A DNA stretch of 32,508 nt from NCBI GenBank assembly GCA_964608495.1, contig CAZSOQ010000030.1:1-32508 (forward strand), read 5' to 3'. Positions within the stretch are counted from its first letter, which is position 1, and each line of letters starts with the position of its first letter. The notes beneath the pieces were generated by a model, which was not told the origin of the DNA, searched no databases, and worked only from the letters and a program-made list of their open reading frames with translations. Shown here piece by piece: positions 15,543-23,164 of this stretch. A program made the position numbers and the translations under genes. The stretch is from JAKORR01 sp964608495. Its GTDB lineage: Bacteria; Armatimonadota; Zipacnadia; Zipacnadales; FEN-943.

Positions 15543-16946
15543 CTACTGGCGCGGCACGACCGAAAGCAGCCGTCCCGCGGCAGGCTCCACGTCAACCTCA
15601 CACACGGCCACATCGCCTTCCATACGAACGTTGATGGTTGTGCCGTCGAGAAAGTCCTTCAGCCCGGCCACTGCGAGCGGTGCCGAGCGGAACTTCACGA
15701 CCACGGTCTGGACAGCCCTCACGTCCTTGTTCGCGACCATCAGGTACCTGGCCGCCCCCTGGGCGTCGGCGTAGACCCCCACCGCAGCATTCCCTTGGAC
15801 CTCGACCAGTGCGTCGTCGTCCACCTCGTACGGGAGCAGCTCGGTGCCCATCCTGGCCACGTTGTGCAGCATCGGCTTCATGTCCAGCAGGAGTTCCACG
15901 GGCTTGCAGTTCTCATCCGCAACGAACCGCGTTCCGTCGGGCCGCGGGGGTGCGAAGGGGAACAGGATGCAGCCCCTTATCCCCTCCGCCACGGCCGAGT
16001 AGTACAGCGCCTTCATCTCGGCGATCGTCGGTTCGCGCTGGTTCCAGCCGTTCAGGATCCCGGGCATCCACGCCCACACGGGGAGCCCGGGCATGACTTG
16101 TCGCGCGTCCCCACAGTGCACATGCTTGCACACCGGCGACTGCAGCGCCTCATCGGTACTGACACCTGCCTTGAAGACATAGCACCAGCCCTGTGCCGCG
16201 CCTATCGGAGCGGCACTGTCGAACTGCTTCCACTGCTCAGCGCTGCCGTAGGTAGCCAGGAGAGGAACGTCAGGATGCGACTCGTTCCAGACCTTCCCCA
16301 ACACCTGCCACGTCTGCAGCCAGTTCGGCTTCACGGGGTCTGCGTACAGGAAGCCTGCAACGATGTTGTCGTGTTGATCGCAGAGGGCCGCGAGTTTGGC
16401 GACCGCCTCCCGCGATGCTCCCTCAGTCAGTCCCGCCACGTCCAGGGCCTTATGGAAGCCAGGCCCCACGATGGCGTACAGGCCTATCCCCGCCGCCAGC
16501 GCGATCATGTCCGATTGCAGGTCTCCCGCTATGGTGTTGAACCCCAGGTCCTTGACCGTCGTGAGGAACTCCTGCCGCCACGCCCGCACCTCCTCCGCTG
16601 TGGCCTCCTCGTTCGGCGGCCCGGTGACGGAGGTATACAGGCCAACCGGGAAGATACCGTCATAGCGCTGCTTGGCCCCTTGGCGGCTCGCCGCGGCACC
16701 CGCGGTCTGTGCTCTTTCTACTTTGGCGCCGCACTCAGGACAGAACTTGGCGCCCTTGGGCAGCTCAGCTCCGCACTTGGCGCACTGTGTCGGCTCCTGC
16801 TCGATCACCGCGCCGCACTGTGGGCAGAACTTGGCGCCTTCCGGCGCCTCAGCGCCGCACTTGGCGCACTTCACCGCAAGGGCCAGCGAAACGCACGCCG
16901 TCAGCGCGATCACCGCCACCAGCGAGACAACCACCGTCCGCTTCAT
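15543..16946 (-). CDS. Exported double zinc-ribbon protein with glycosidase-like TIM barrel
   Basis: A 467-aa protein. ATG 16946 is fixed by a strong GGAGGGAGG site. The N-terminus MKRTVVVSLVAVIALTAC is a signal peptide. LTAC at Cys18 fits a lipobox, while LALA near 24 would fit signal peptidase I. Immediately afterwards are two near-identical zinc ribbons, each CX2C-X10-CX2C: Cys27/30/41/44 and Cys55/58/69/72, joined by an acidic linker. Residues about 95-400 look like a TIM-barrel glycosidase or glycosidase-like fold (FPVGLYTSVTGPPNEE, DLGFNTIAGDLQSDM, GFLYADPVKPNW, GLPVWAWMPGILNGW); the tail is a beta-sandwich. ADP in place of the usual ADEP loses a typical acid residue. Zinc ribbons are usually cytoplasmic, so their export is odd. 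It starts 73 bases after the 1305-aa gene and is probably co-transcribed with it. Confidence 0.65.
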   Translation of the reverse strand: MKRTVVVSLVAVIALTACVSLALAVKCAKCGAEAPEGAKFCPQCGAVIEQEPTQCAKCGAELPKGAKFCPECGAKVERAQTAGAAASRQGAKQRYDGIFPVGLYTSVTGPPNEEATAEEVRAWRQEFLTTVKDLGFNTIAGDLQSDMIALAAGIGLYAIVGPGFHKALDVAGLTEGASREAVAKLAALCDQHDNIVAGFLYADPVKPNWLQTWQVLGKVWNESHPDVPLLATYGSAEQWKQFDSAAPIGAAQGWCYVFKAGVSTDEALQSPVCKHVHCGDARQVMPGLPVWAWMPGILNGWNQREPTIAEMKALYYSAVAEGIRGCILFPFAPPRPDGTRFVADENCKPVELLLDMKPMLHNVARMGTELLPYEVDDDALVEVQGNAAVGVYADAQGAARYLMVANKDVRAVQTVVVKFRSAPLAVAGLKDFLDGTTINVRMEGDVAVCEVDVEPAAGRLLSVVPRQ

Positions 16947-17019
16947 GGTCCTCCCTCCTTCACCCTCCGGCATAGTATCCTCTAGCGCCCTTTGGGGACT
17001 CTACCTCCTGGAGCACGCA

Positions 17020-20000
17020 TCACTCGAAGCCCACGAAGGCCGAGGCATGGGTCTCCGCTATGCTACCCCCTGTGATGACGGCCCTGAAGACCACCGGGTA
17101 GCCCCCGGCCTTCACCGTGCCCGTGCCCGGCCCCAGCGTCACCTCGCCCACCCAGACTCGCCCCTCCTCGTCGGCCCGCTGGAGCTGCACGTAGGGCTGG
17201 CCGTTGATGGCCAGCGGCTCGTAGCTCGCGCCGGTCGCCACCTCGACCACCACGTCCTGCGCCGGGCTGGACAGGTGTGTCTCGAAGTGCAGCCTGTCGC
17301 CCTGGCGCACAGTCGCCCCCAGCGGCGAGCCGTCCGCCAGGGTCACCGCCAGACCGTCCAGGGGCCGCCTCACTAGCCGCAGCCAGTCGAAAGTGAACGC
17401 CGGCCCCGGCCTGACCGAGCCGTCGGGGTCCTTGGCCGAGCCCGCCGTGTTCACCCGAACGAAGCACCTCTTGTCCTGGCCCGTGGCATAGCTGTCGTGG
17501 ATATAGTAGGTGTCCACCGTATACAGGCCCGGCCGGGCGGTGTTGATCGCGCCGCGGTATCCACCCTTGCCCGATCCGTCGCTCAGAGCCACGTTGGCGA
17601 AGCGATAGCCCTCACCTTCGATCCCCGCGAGCCTGGCTTGGAGGAACCGGTACGACCGCTCGTACGGGAAGAAGCGGCTCATGGCGTCGTAGCCCTTGGG
17701 CGACAGCGAGGCCACCGTGATGCCGCCGCCGTCCCGCGGCGTGGCTCGGAACGTCTCGGCGTTGAGGACCCACTTCGTATCTCGCTCGTCCCAGTAGAAT
17801 TGAGGCGCCGCCTCGAAGTCCCTGAAGTCCTCGGTCCACAGGGCCGGCGGCTCCGTCTCGTCGCCGAAGAGCACCTTGACGTCGGCCTCCGCCTCGGCCT
17901 GCACTTGCTCCACGGGCGTCGCTGGGCCCTCGCCCGGCTCGGCATAGGCCTCTATCTCCGACACCAGCGGCCCGCTGCCGCCCTCCACGTCCGCCTCCCG
18001 CACGGCCGTGACCGTGAGGCGCAGCTTCAGGCACGGAACCGCCGGCCGCAGGTTGTGCGTCACGATCGTCTCCTCATTGCCTGTGACGCTCACCCTCCGC
18101 GCGGCGCCGCCCGGCGCGATGAGGTCCAGTTGGTAGTCCCGCAGGTTCGGCGTGTACAGGACGACGCGTCCGATCTCCGCCGGCTCCTTCAGCGTCACCT
18201 CCATCCACGCCGGCTTGCCGCCCCAGGCGTAGGCCGACCAGCCCTTGTCGTCCGTGAGGCCGTTGATGGCGTAGTAGTAGAACTGGTGGAACCAGGGCGC
18301 GTAGTAGCCGGCCGAGCACCTGACCCTCGTGCCGCGCGTCCAGTGCAGCAGGTTGCCCGGCTTGACGGCCTCGCGCTGGCGTCTCTCTAGCTCGGCCTCC
18401 ACTTCCCGCGTCGTGGGCAGGTCGCGGGCCGCGGGATCGTCCGTGTACACGTGGACATCGCCCTCGGCGAAGCTGTCCTCGAAACCCCCGTCGGTGACGG
18501 CCACCTCTCGGCCCTCGGACATCACGTACAGGCTCTTGCGCGTCGCCAGCGGCGCCCAGCTCACCTTCGCGGCCGCTTCCCCCTTCTTGTGGTGGACCAG
18601 CAGCAGGTACACGTGCCCCTTCAGCTCGCGAGCCCAGACCGCCGGCTCAGGCGCGCCCTCGACCCTGGGTCCCTCGGCGGGCTCCGGCGCCAGGATCGCC
18701 CCCTCCAGGGACCTCAGCTCGCGCCAGATGTGCGGCAGGCCGTAGCGGTACTCGATCTCGGTCATGAAGAACGGCGACGTGTAGGCCGTGAAGCCCTTGG
18801 CCCCATAGGCGATCGAGGCGAAGTACTGGTTGCGCAGGACGCGGTAGGGATAGGGCGGAGCCGTGCCGTACTCGCGGTTGAAGTGGGCCTGGCTCGAGCC
18901 GTGCCACAGGGTGACGTAGCTCGTCTTCCCTCGCGAGGCCACCTCGTTGACCTTCTTCAGGAAGTTGGGCACGTAGTCCCACTCCGGCGAGTAGGGATCG
19001 GGGTCCACCACGTCGGCGCACTTGTACCCATGGGTCACGATCCCGTCTATCGTGTCGTTGGTCACGAAGACCGGATGGTACGGATCCAGCTCCCGCAGGT
19101 ACCGGTAGTAGCTCTCCAGGTGCGACGAGCGCACGTTGTGGATCTCCGGCTCGTCGGCGATGTAGTAGCCCAGCAGGCCCGGCTCGCCGCGCACCGCCTC
19201 GACCAGCTCCCCGGCCAGCCGCTTCAGGTCGTCGCTCGGCTCGTCCAGCGTGCTGTGCTCCTCGCAGATCGCGCGCAGCGGCTCCTTGCCCCCCTGCCAC
19301 AGCTCGTGCGTGTAGTACAGCCGCCCCGGCTCGACCGAGACGATGCTATAGATCCCGCGCTCGCGGAAGTCCCGACCGATCGCGGACACGTCGGGCAGCG
19401 TGGGGACGACGGGCGTCTGGATGTTCTGCAGGGCCACCACCTCGGCCCGCGGGTCCTCCGTGGGCACCGAGCCGTACCAGCCGATGGCGAACAGCGGCTT
19501 GCCGTCCACCAGCAGGTCGCGGCTCTCGTCAATCCTCACCTCGTGGCCCGCCTCGGGTGGCGGCAGCTTCCGCAGAGGCACCGTCACCTCGGCCGTCCTG
19601 GCCCCGCCCTCGCCCACGGCCGCGACCTTCAGCTCATACCGGCCCACGGCCAGCTCCCCGGCCGGCAGCGCCACCGGCCGGCCGAGCTCGCCGATGGGCA
19701 CCCGTGCCGTCGCCACCTGCCCCCCCTGCGCGTCCAGCAGGGCACAGGTCACCGCCACGCTGTCCCGGCGGACCTGCGCTGATGGCTCCACCTCGAAGAC
19801 GATCTCCCGCAGGTCCTCGGTGGCGTAGATGCAGTCGCGGTAGCAGGGCCGCACCATCCGCACGGTCAGCGGGCGGTACTCACTCGACAGCGACTTGACC
19901 ACGGCCTTCAGCAGCAGGCCCGTGTCGGCATCCCGCACTGAGAACACCACGTTGGTCCGCGGGGTGCTGCCGCGCAGCTCGAGCGCCGGGAGGTCGAAGC

Positions 20001-20937
20001 TCGTCTGCTCGCCGGGCCCGACCCTTGCCGGCTCGATGCTGACCTGGTTCTCCTCGCGACCGAACTCGGCCGCCGTGACCGCCAGGCGCCGAGCCGTCGC
20101 CGTGCTGTTGCGCACGGCCAGGGCCAGCGTCAGGGTGACGACGCCGCTGCCCGCGCGCGAGACGTCCACTCGGGGCTCGTCCACCTCCAGGCGGAAGGCG
20201 CTGTAGTCCCCGGGCAGCCCGGTGAGCCTGCCGAAGAGCCGCGGCTGGTGGAAGTTGCGGCGCAGCGGCGCCCACGAGGTCAGCTCGGGCTCCCCCCCCG
20301 CGTGACGCTCCCGGGTGACGTTCCACAGCCACGTGCCGCCGGCGTCCTCGCCCAGGACCAGCGTGCCGAAGGGGATCTCCACCTCCACGCTCCATCGCCG
20401 GGCCTGCGCGTCCACACGCCCTGCGGCACGAAAGGCCCCGTTCCACAGGCGGCTGTGTACCAGCCCGTAGTCCGCTGAGTGCGAGTCGTAGATCGTGCCG
20501 CGGGCGTTCACCATTACCTGGTGGTAGTACCGGCCCTCGTTCCCGGGGTCGAGGAAGATCTCGACGCAGTCGTCCGCCCACACCGCGCCGTCGCGCCACG
20601 GCGTCTCGGCCTTCAGCTTGTCGATGGCCGGCTCGTCGCACTCCACCGCCACGTAAGCGGCCCCATCGTCGTACACAACCTTGAACTGCGTCTGCACCTG
20701 GGCCGCCTCGAGAGGCGCGTCGTCTCCCTCAACGCTCGCCACGACGAACCCCGTCTGCCACTCGGCCTGCTGCCAGGCGGGCTCGTCCGGCAGGCCGTCC
20801 AGCACGATGGGGGAAACGGCCTTCACGGCCGCGGCCGTGGGGGCATCGGCTCCGGCGGCCGACGCGATGAGGCCCGCCGTGGCGACGATCAACGCGAGCA
20901 CGGCCGCGAGGGACCGGGTCTTCGCGGTGCCAGACAT
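17020..20937 (-). CDS. Large secreted multidomain carbohydrate-active protein (CBM9-like, GH-like barrel, F5/8C-like)
   Basis: A 1305-aa protein. ATG 20937 has AGGGAGGT seven bases upstream. Order of parts: signal peptide (cut near 30); CBM9-like domain about 42-235 (VLDGLPDEPAWQQAEW, VYDDGAAYVAVECDE, DDCVEIFLDPGNEGRYYH); beta domains to about 480; TIM-barrel glycosidase-like domain about 480-800, with LLGYYIADEPEIHN near 590 (Glu as likely acid/base) and a later YGAKGFTAYTSPFF strand; discoidin/F5-8C-like domain about 880-1010 (INGLTDDKGWSAYAWGGKPAWMEV split around a loop); lectin-like domain about 1040-1200; and a C-terminal beta domain. CBM9 and F5/8C modules bind glycans, so it probably attacks or tethers to a polysaccharide. 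The catalytic family is not recognised. It is the first of five minus-strand genes and is divergent from dnaA across the candidate origin. Confidence 0.75.
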   Translation of the reverse strand: MSGTAKTRSLAAVLALIVATAGLIASAAGADAPTAAAVKAVSPIVLDGLPDEPAWQQAEWQTGFVVASVEGDDAPLEAAQVQTQFKVVYDDGAAYVAVECDEPAIDKLKAETPWRDGAVWADDCVEIFLDPGNEGRYYHQVMVNARGTIYDSHSADYGLVHSRLWNGAFRAAGRVDAQARRWSVEVEIPFGTLVLGEDAGGTWLWNVTRERHAGGEPELTSWAPLRRNFHQPRLFGRLTGLPGDYSAFRLEVDEPRVDVSRAGSGVVTLTLALAVRNSTATARRLAVTAAEFGREENQVSIEPARVGPGEQTSFDLPALELRGSTPRTNVVFSVRDADTGLLLKAVVKSLSSEYRPLTVRMVRPCYRDCIYATEDLREIVFEVEPSAQVRRDSVAVTCALLDAQGGQVATARVPIGELGRPVALPAGELAVGRYELKVAAVGEGGARTAEVTVPLRKLPPPEAGHEVRIDESRDLLVDGKPLFAIGWYGSVPTEDPRAEVVALQNIQTPVVPTLPDVSAIGRDFRERGIYSIVSVEPGRLYYTHELWQGGKEPLRAICEEHSTLDEPSDDLKRLAGELVEAVRGEPGLLGYYIADEPEIHNVRSSHLESYYRYLRELDPYHPVFVTNDTIDGIVTHGYKCADVVDPDPYSPEWDYVPNFLKKVNEVASRGKTSYVTLWHGSSQAHFNREYGTAPPYPYRVLRNQYFASIAYGAKGFTAYTSPFFMTEIEYRYGLPHIWRELRSLEGAILAPEPAEGPRVEGAPEPAVWARELKGHVYLLLVHHKKGEAAAKVSWAPLATRKSLYVMSEGREVAVTDGGFEDSFAEGDVHVYTDDPAARDLPTTREVEAELERRQREAVKPGNLLHWTRGTRVRCSAGYYAPWFHQFYYYAINGLTDDKGWSAYAWGGKPAWMEVTLKEPAEIGRVVLYTPNLRDYQLDLIAPGGAARRVSVTGNEETIVTHNLRPAVPCLKLRLTVTAVREADVEGGSGPLVSEIEAYAEPGEGPATPVEQVQAEAEADVKVLFGDETEPPALWTEDFRDFEAAPQFYWDERDTKWVLNAETFRATPRDGGGITVASLSPKGYDAMSRFFPYERSYRFLQARLAGIEGEGYRFANVALSDGSGKGGYRGAINTARPGLYTVDTYYIHDSYATGQDKRCFVRVNTAGSAKDPDGSVRPGPAFTFDWLRLVRRPLDGLAVTLADGSPLGATVRQGDRLHFETHLSSPAQDVVVEVATGASYEPLAINGQPYVQLQRADEEGRVWVGEVTLGPGTGTVKAGGYPVVFRAVITGGSIAETHASAFVGFE

Positions 20938-21261
20938 GTCGCGTACCTCCCTGGCGCCTGTGCGCCCTGGAGGAGTTTCGCCGGAGCAGGCCCGTGGGCC
21001 TTCCCAGGGCGCGGGCCGCGTGCAGTCAGGTCGCAGCGTCAGGCAAGCCGAGCCCCGGGCCCGGGACGGCAGGTCTTCCGATCACCGCGTCGAGCCCGCC
21101 CTGGACACATTTTCAGCGCCCGCCAGGCGCGGCAACGGCCCAGACGGCGCGGCCTGGGCCCTTAGTGCACGGCGTAAACGCGCAGAAGCTGTGGATTGTG
21201 TACATTCTGGGGCCTGGCACCGGAGCCCGACCGGCTCCCCTGGGGGCACGAACGTTCGGCA
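20938..21261. other. Non-coding stretch upstream of the dnaA promoter
   Basis: No gene is supported. It holds the ribosome site of the minus-strand gene and two adjacent hairpins: GCGCC / GGCGC at 21116-21130 and a 7-bp stem GGCCCAG / CTGGGCC at 21137-21160. A weak DnaA-box-like TGTGGATTG lies at 21190-21198, in a locally AT-richer stretch (about 21170-21215). No promoter for the minus-strand operon was convincing. Confidence 0.55.
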
Positions 21262-21290
21262 TTGCCAACCCCGTCTGAGTGTGCTATATT
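21262..21290 (+). promoter_or_regulatory. sigma70-type promoter for dnaA
   Basis: TTGCCA (21262-21267), a 17-base spacer and TATATT (21285-21290) match the -35 and -10 consensus at five of six positions each. TGC directly before TATATT adds an extended -10. It points to dnaA with a leader of about 267 bases. The DnaA-box cluster lies just downstream, which suggests autoregulation by DnaA. Confidence 0.65.
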
Positions 21291-21313
21291 GTGTGCCGCC
21301 AGGAGGGGAGCGG

Positions 21314-21563
21314 TTATCAACACCTGTGGAAAGGGGTGTGGATAACCCCTCAGAGACGACCACAGAAGGCCTCAGGACCCCTAGGGCGGTAGGCGCGAGA
21401 TCGGAGTTTTCCACAGGCAAAGCCTGGCAGTAACACATCAGAGACACACCGACAGGTATTAGTCACGTAAGTTCGTAATCGGTACGGGGCCACGCAGTCG
21501 CCATAGCAACAGTCGCAGCTCTCGGTGTGGCACGGTACAATTGACCTGGGAGGGTCAACCGGC
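21314..21563 (+). other. oriC: Candidate chromosomal replication origin (DnaA-box cluster and AT-richer region)
   Basis: Four DnaA-box-like 9-mers lie within 102 bases: TTATCAACA (21314-21322, one mismatch), TGTGGAAAG (21325-21333, reverse orientation, near match), TGTGGATAA (21337-21345, a perfect reversed TTATCCACA) and TTTTCCACA (21407-21415). They are followed by a visibly AT-richer stretch at about 21421-21490 that could unwind. The dnaA ribosome site GGGAGGG is at 21548-21554. Position beside dnaA and the flip of gene orientation here support an origin. The boxes could instead serve only dnaA autoregulation. Confidence 0.6.
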
Positions 21564-22949
21564 ATGGCGCATTCGGCGACTGCGGGCTCCGACGAGATCT
21601 GGGCGGCTACCCTCCAACACCTGCGTTCCCACGTAAGCGATGCCACGTATGAGGGCTTTCTACGGCATACTTGTATCATAGACTATGAAGACGGGCGCGT
21701 GGTGGTGGGTGTGCCCAACGGCTTCGCCCGCGACTGGCTCCAAGGTCGCCACATGGACGACATCCGCGCTTCCCTCTATGCAGCCCTCGGCCACGACGTC
21801 GAGGTCCACCTGCAGGTCTTCCCCCACGAGGGCGTTCCTCCGCCTCCGCCTCTGCTGCCGGCCTTACGCGCCGAGGTCGCCGAGCGTGGCATCGGCTACC
21901 CCTACGACGAGTTCGGCGCCGCGGTGCTCAACCCCAGGTACACCTTCGAGAACTTCGTCGTCGCCGACTGCAACCGCTTCGCCCACGCCGCGGCCATGCA
22001 GGTTGCCAAGGCTCCCGGCCAGAGCTACAACCCGCTCTTCATCCATTCCCGCGCCGGCCTCGGCAAGACCCACCTCATGCAGGCCATCGGCCACATGGTC
22101 CGCGACCGGTTCCCCCATGCCCAGGTCGTCTACGTCTCGGCCGAGAACTTCGTCAACCACATGATCTCGGCCATCCGCGAGAACACCATGGATGCCTTCC
22201 GCGCGCGCTACCGCCGCGTGGACGTATGGCTCGTGGACGACATCCAGTTCATCGCGGCCATCGAGGGCCCCGCCTCTGAGGAGGAATTCTTTCACACCTT
22301 CAACACACTGTACGAAACCGACAAACAGGTCGTCATCGCCTCCGACGCCCCCCCGCGGGGCCTGCGCCTGCTCAACGAGCGTCTCCGCAGCAGGCTCGAG
22401 ATGGGGATCGTGGCCGACCTGCGCTGCCCCGACGTCGAGACCCGCGTCGCGATCCTCGAGAAGAAGGCCGCGGCCGAGCACGTGGACCTGCCGCGCGAGG
22501 TCCTCGAGCTCGTGGCCAAGCGCATCGAGTCCAACATCCGCGTGCTCGAGGGCGCTCTGACCAAGATCTGCGCCTACATCTCGCTCACCGATTCCGCGCC
22601 GTCCCTGGCGCTGATCGAGGAGCTCATTGCCGACTACTCTAGCGCAGTCAACGAGAGCCATGTGTCCATGCCGGAGATCGTGGACGCCGTGGCCGAACGT
22701 CTGGGCGTGAGCGCCGAGGAGATCCTCGGCCCCAGGCGCCACAAGGACCTTTCCTGGGCCCGGCAGGTGGCCATCTACCTGTCCCGCGAGCTGACCGATA
22801 GTTCGCTGGCGGCGATCGGACATTTCTTCGGCGGGCGCGACCATTCGACGGTGCTCCACTCCTACAACAAGGTCGCGGACCTGCTGGCCGAGGACCGCCG
22901 GGTCCTGTTCCTCATTAACGAGCTTAAATCCCAGCTAACGGCGCAATAG
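21564..22949 (+). CDS. dnaA: Chromosomal replication initiator protein DnaA
   Basis: A 461-aa protein, normal DnaA length. ATG 21564 is chosen because GGGAGGG lies nine bases upstream; a GTG at 21525 would add 13 residues and swallow that site. Domain I (about 6-80) is followed by a short Pro-rich domain II. The AAA+ ATPase begins at YTFENFVVADCNRFA. Walker A is SRAGLGKTH (Lys168), with Ser in place of the usual first Gly. Walker B is LVDDIQF (Asp225-226), and the LRSRLEMG segment carries the sensor/Arg-finger region. Domain IV ends with the DNA-binding signature GGRDHSTVLHSYNKV (from about 423). It binds TTATCCACA-type boxes and opens the origin. The next gene is not dnaN or recF, so the common dnaA-dnaN order is absent. 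A strong hairpin follows the gene. Confidence 0.97.
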   Translation: MAHSATAGSDEIWAATLQHLRSHVSDATYEGFLRHTCIIDYEDGRVVVGVPNGFARDWLQGRHMDDIRASLYAALGHDVEVHLQVFPHEGVPPPPPLLPALRAEVAERGIGYPYDEFGAAVLNPRYTFENFVVADCNRFAHAAAMQVAKAPGQSYNPLFIHSRAGLGKTHLMQAIGHMVRDRFPHAQVVYVSAENFVNHMISAIRENTMDAFRARYRRVDVWLVDDIQFIAAIEGPASEEEFFHTFNTLYETDKQVVIASDAPPRGLRLLNERLRSRLEMGIVADLRCPDVETRVAILEKKAAAEHVDLPREVLELVAKRIESNIRVLEGALTKICAYISLTDSAPSLALIEELIADYSSAVNESHVSMPEIVDAVAERLGVSAEEILGPRRHKDLSWARQVAIYLSRELTDSSLAAIGHFFGGRDHSTVLHSYNKVADLLAEDRRVLFLINELKSQLTAQ

Positions 22950-22995
22950 CGCACCAAGCTCAGCAGCAGCAACCATCCCTGGCGAGGATCGGGAC

Positions 22996-23021
22996 GGGGC
23001 CGCCCTTCTCAGGGCGGCCCC
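22996..23021 (+). terminator. Terminator after dnaA
   Basis: A perfect 10-bp stem GGGGCCGCCC (22996-23005) / GGGCGGCCCC (23012-23021) with loop TTCTCA is followed by CGGTCTTTCCC. It lies 46 bases after the dnaA stop codon and well before the next gene, as expected for an intrinsic terminator with a weak T-run. Confidence 0.75.
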
Positions 23022-23164
23022 CGGTCTTTCCCGCCCCCGTCCGGCGCCGCCTCGCTTCTGCAGGTCTCCTGCACCGCCGGGCGAACCGCCTCCTACGACA
23101 GCCCGCGTTCCGCTCACCATGGAGACCCGGCCGGGCCTCCGTGCCCTCAGAGGAGGGACGACCC

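Noticed and set aside
21190..21198. TGTGGATTG as a further DnaA box
   Set aside because: Two mismatches in the TTATCCACA consensus and over 100 bases away from the cluster; mentioned only as weak.
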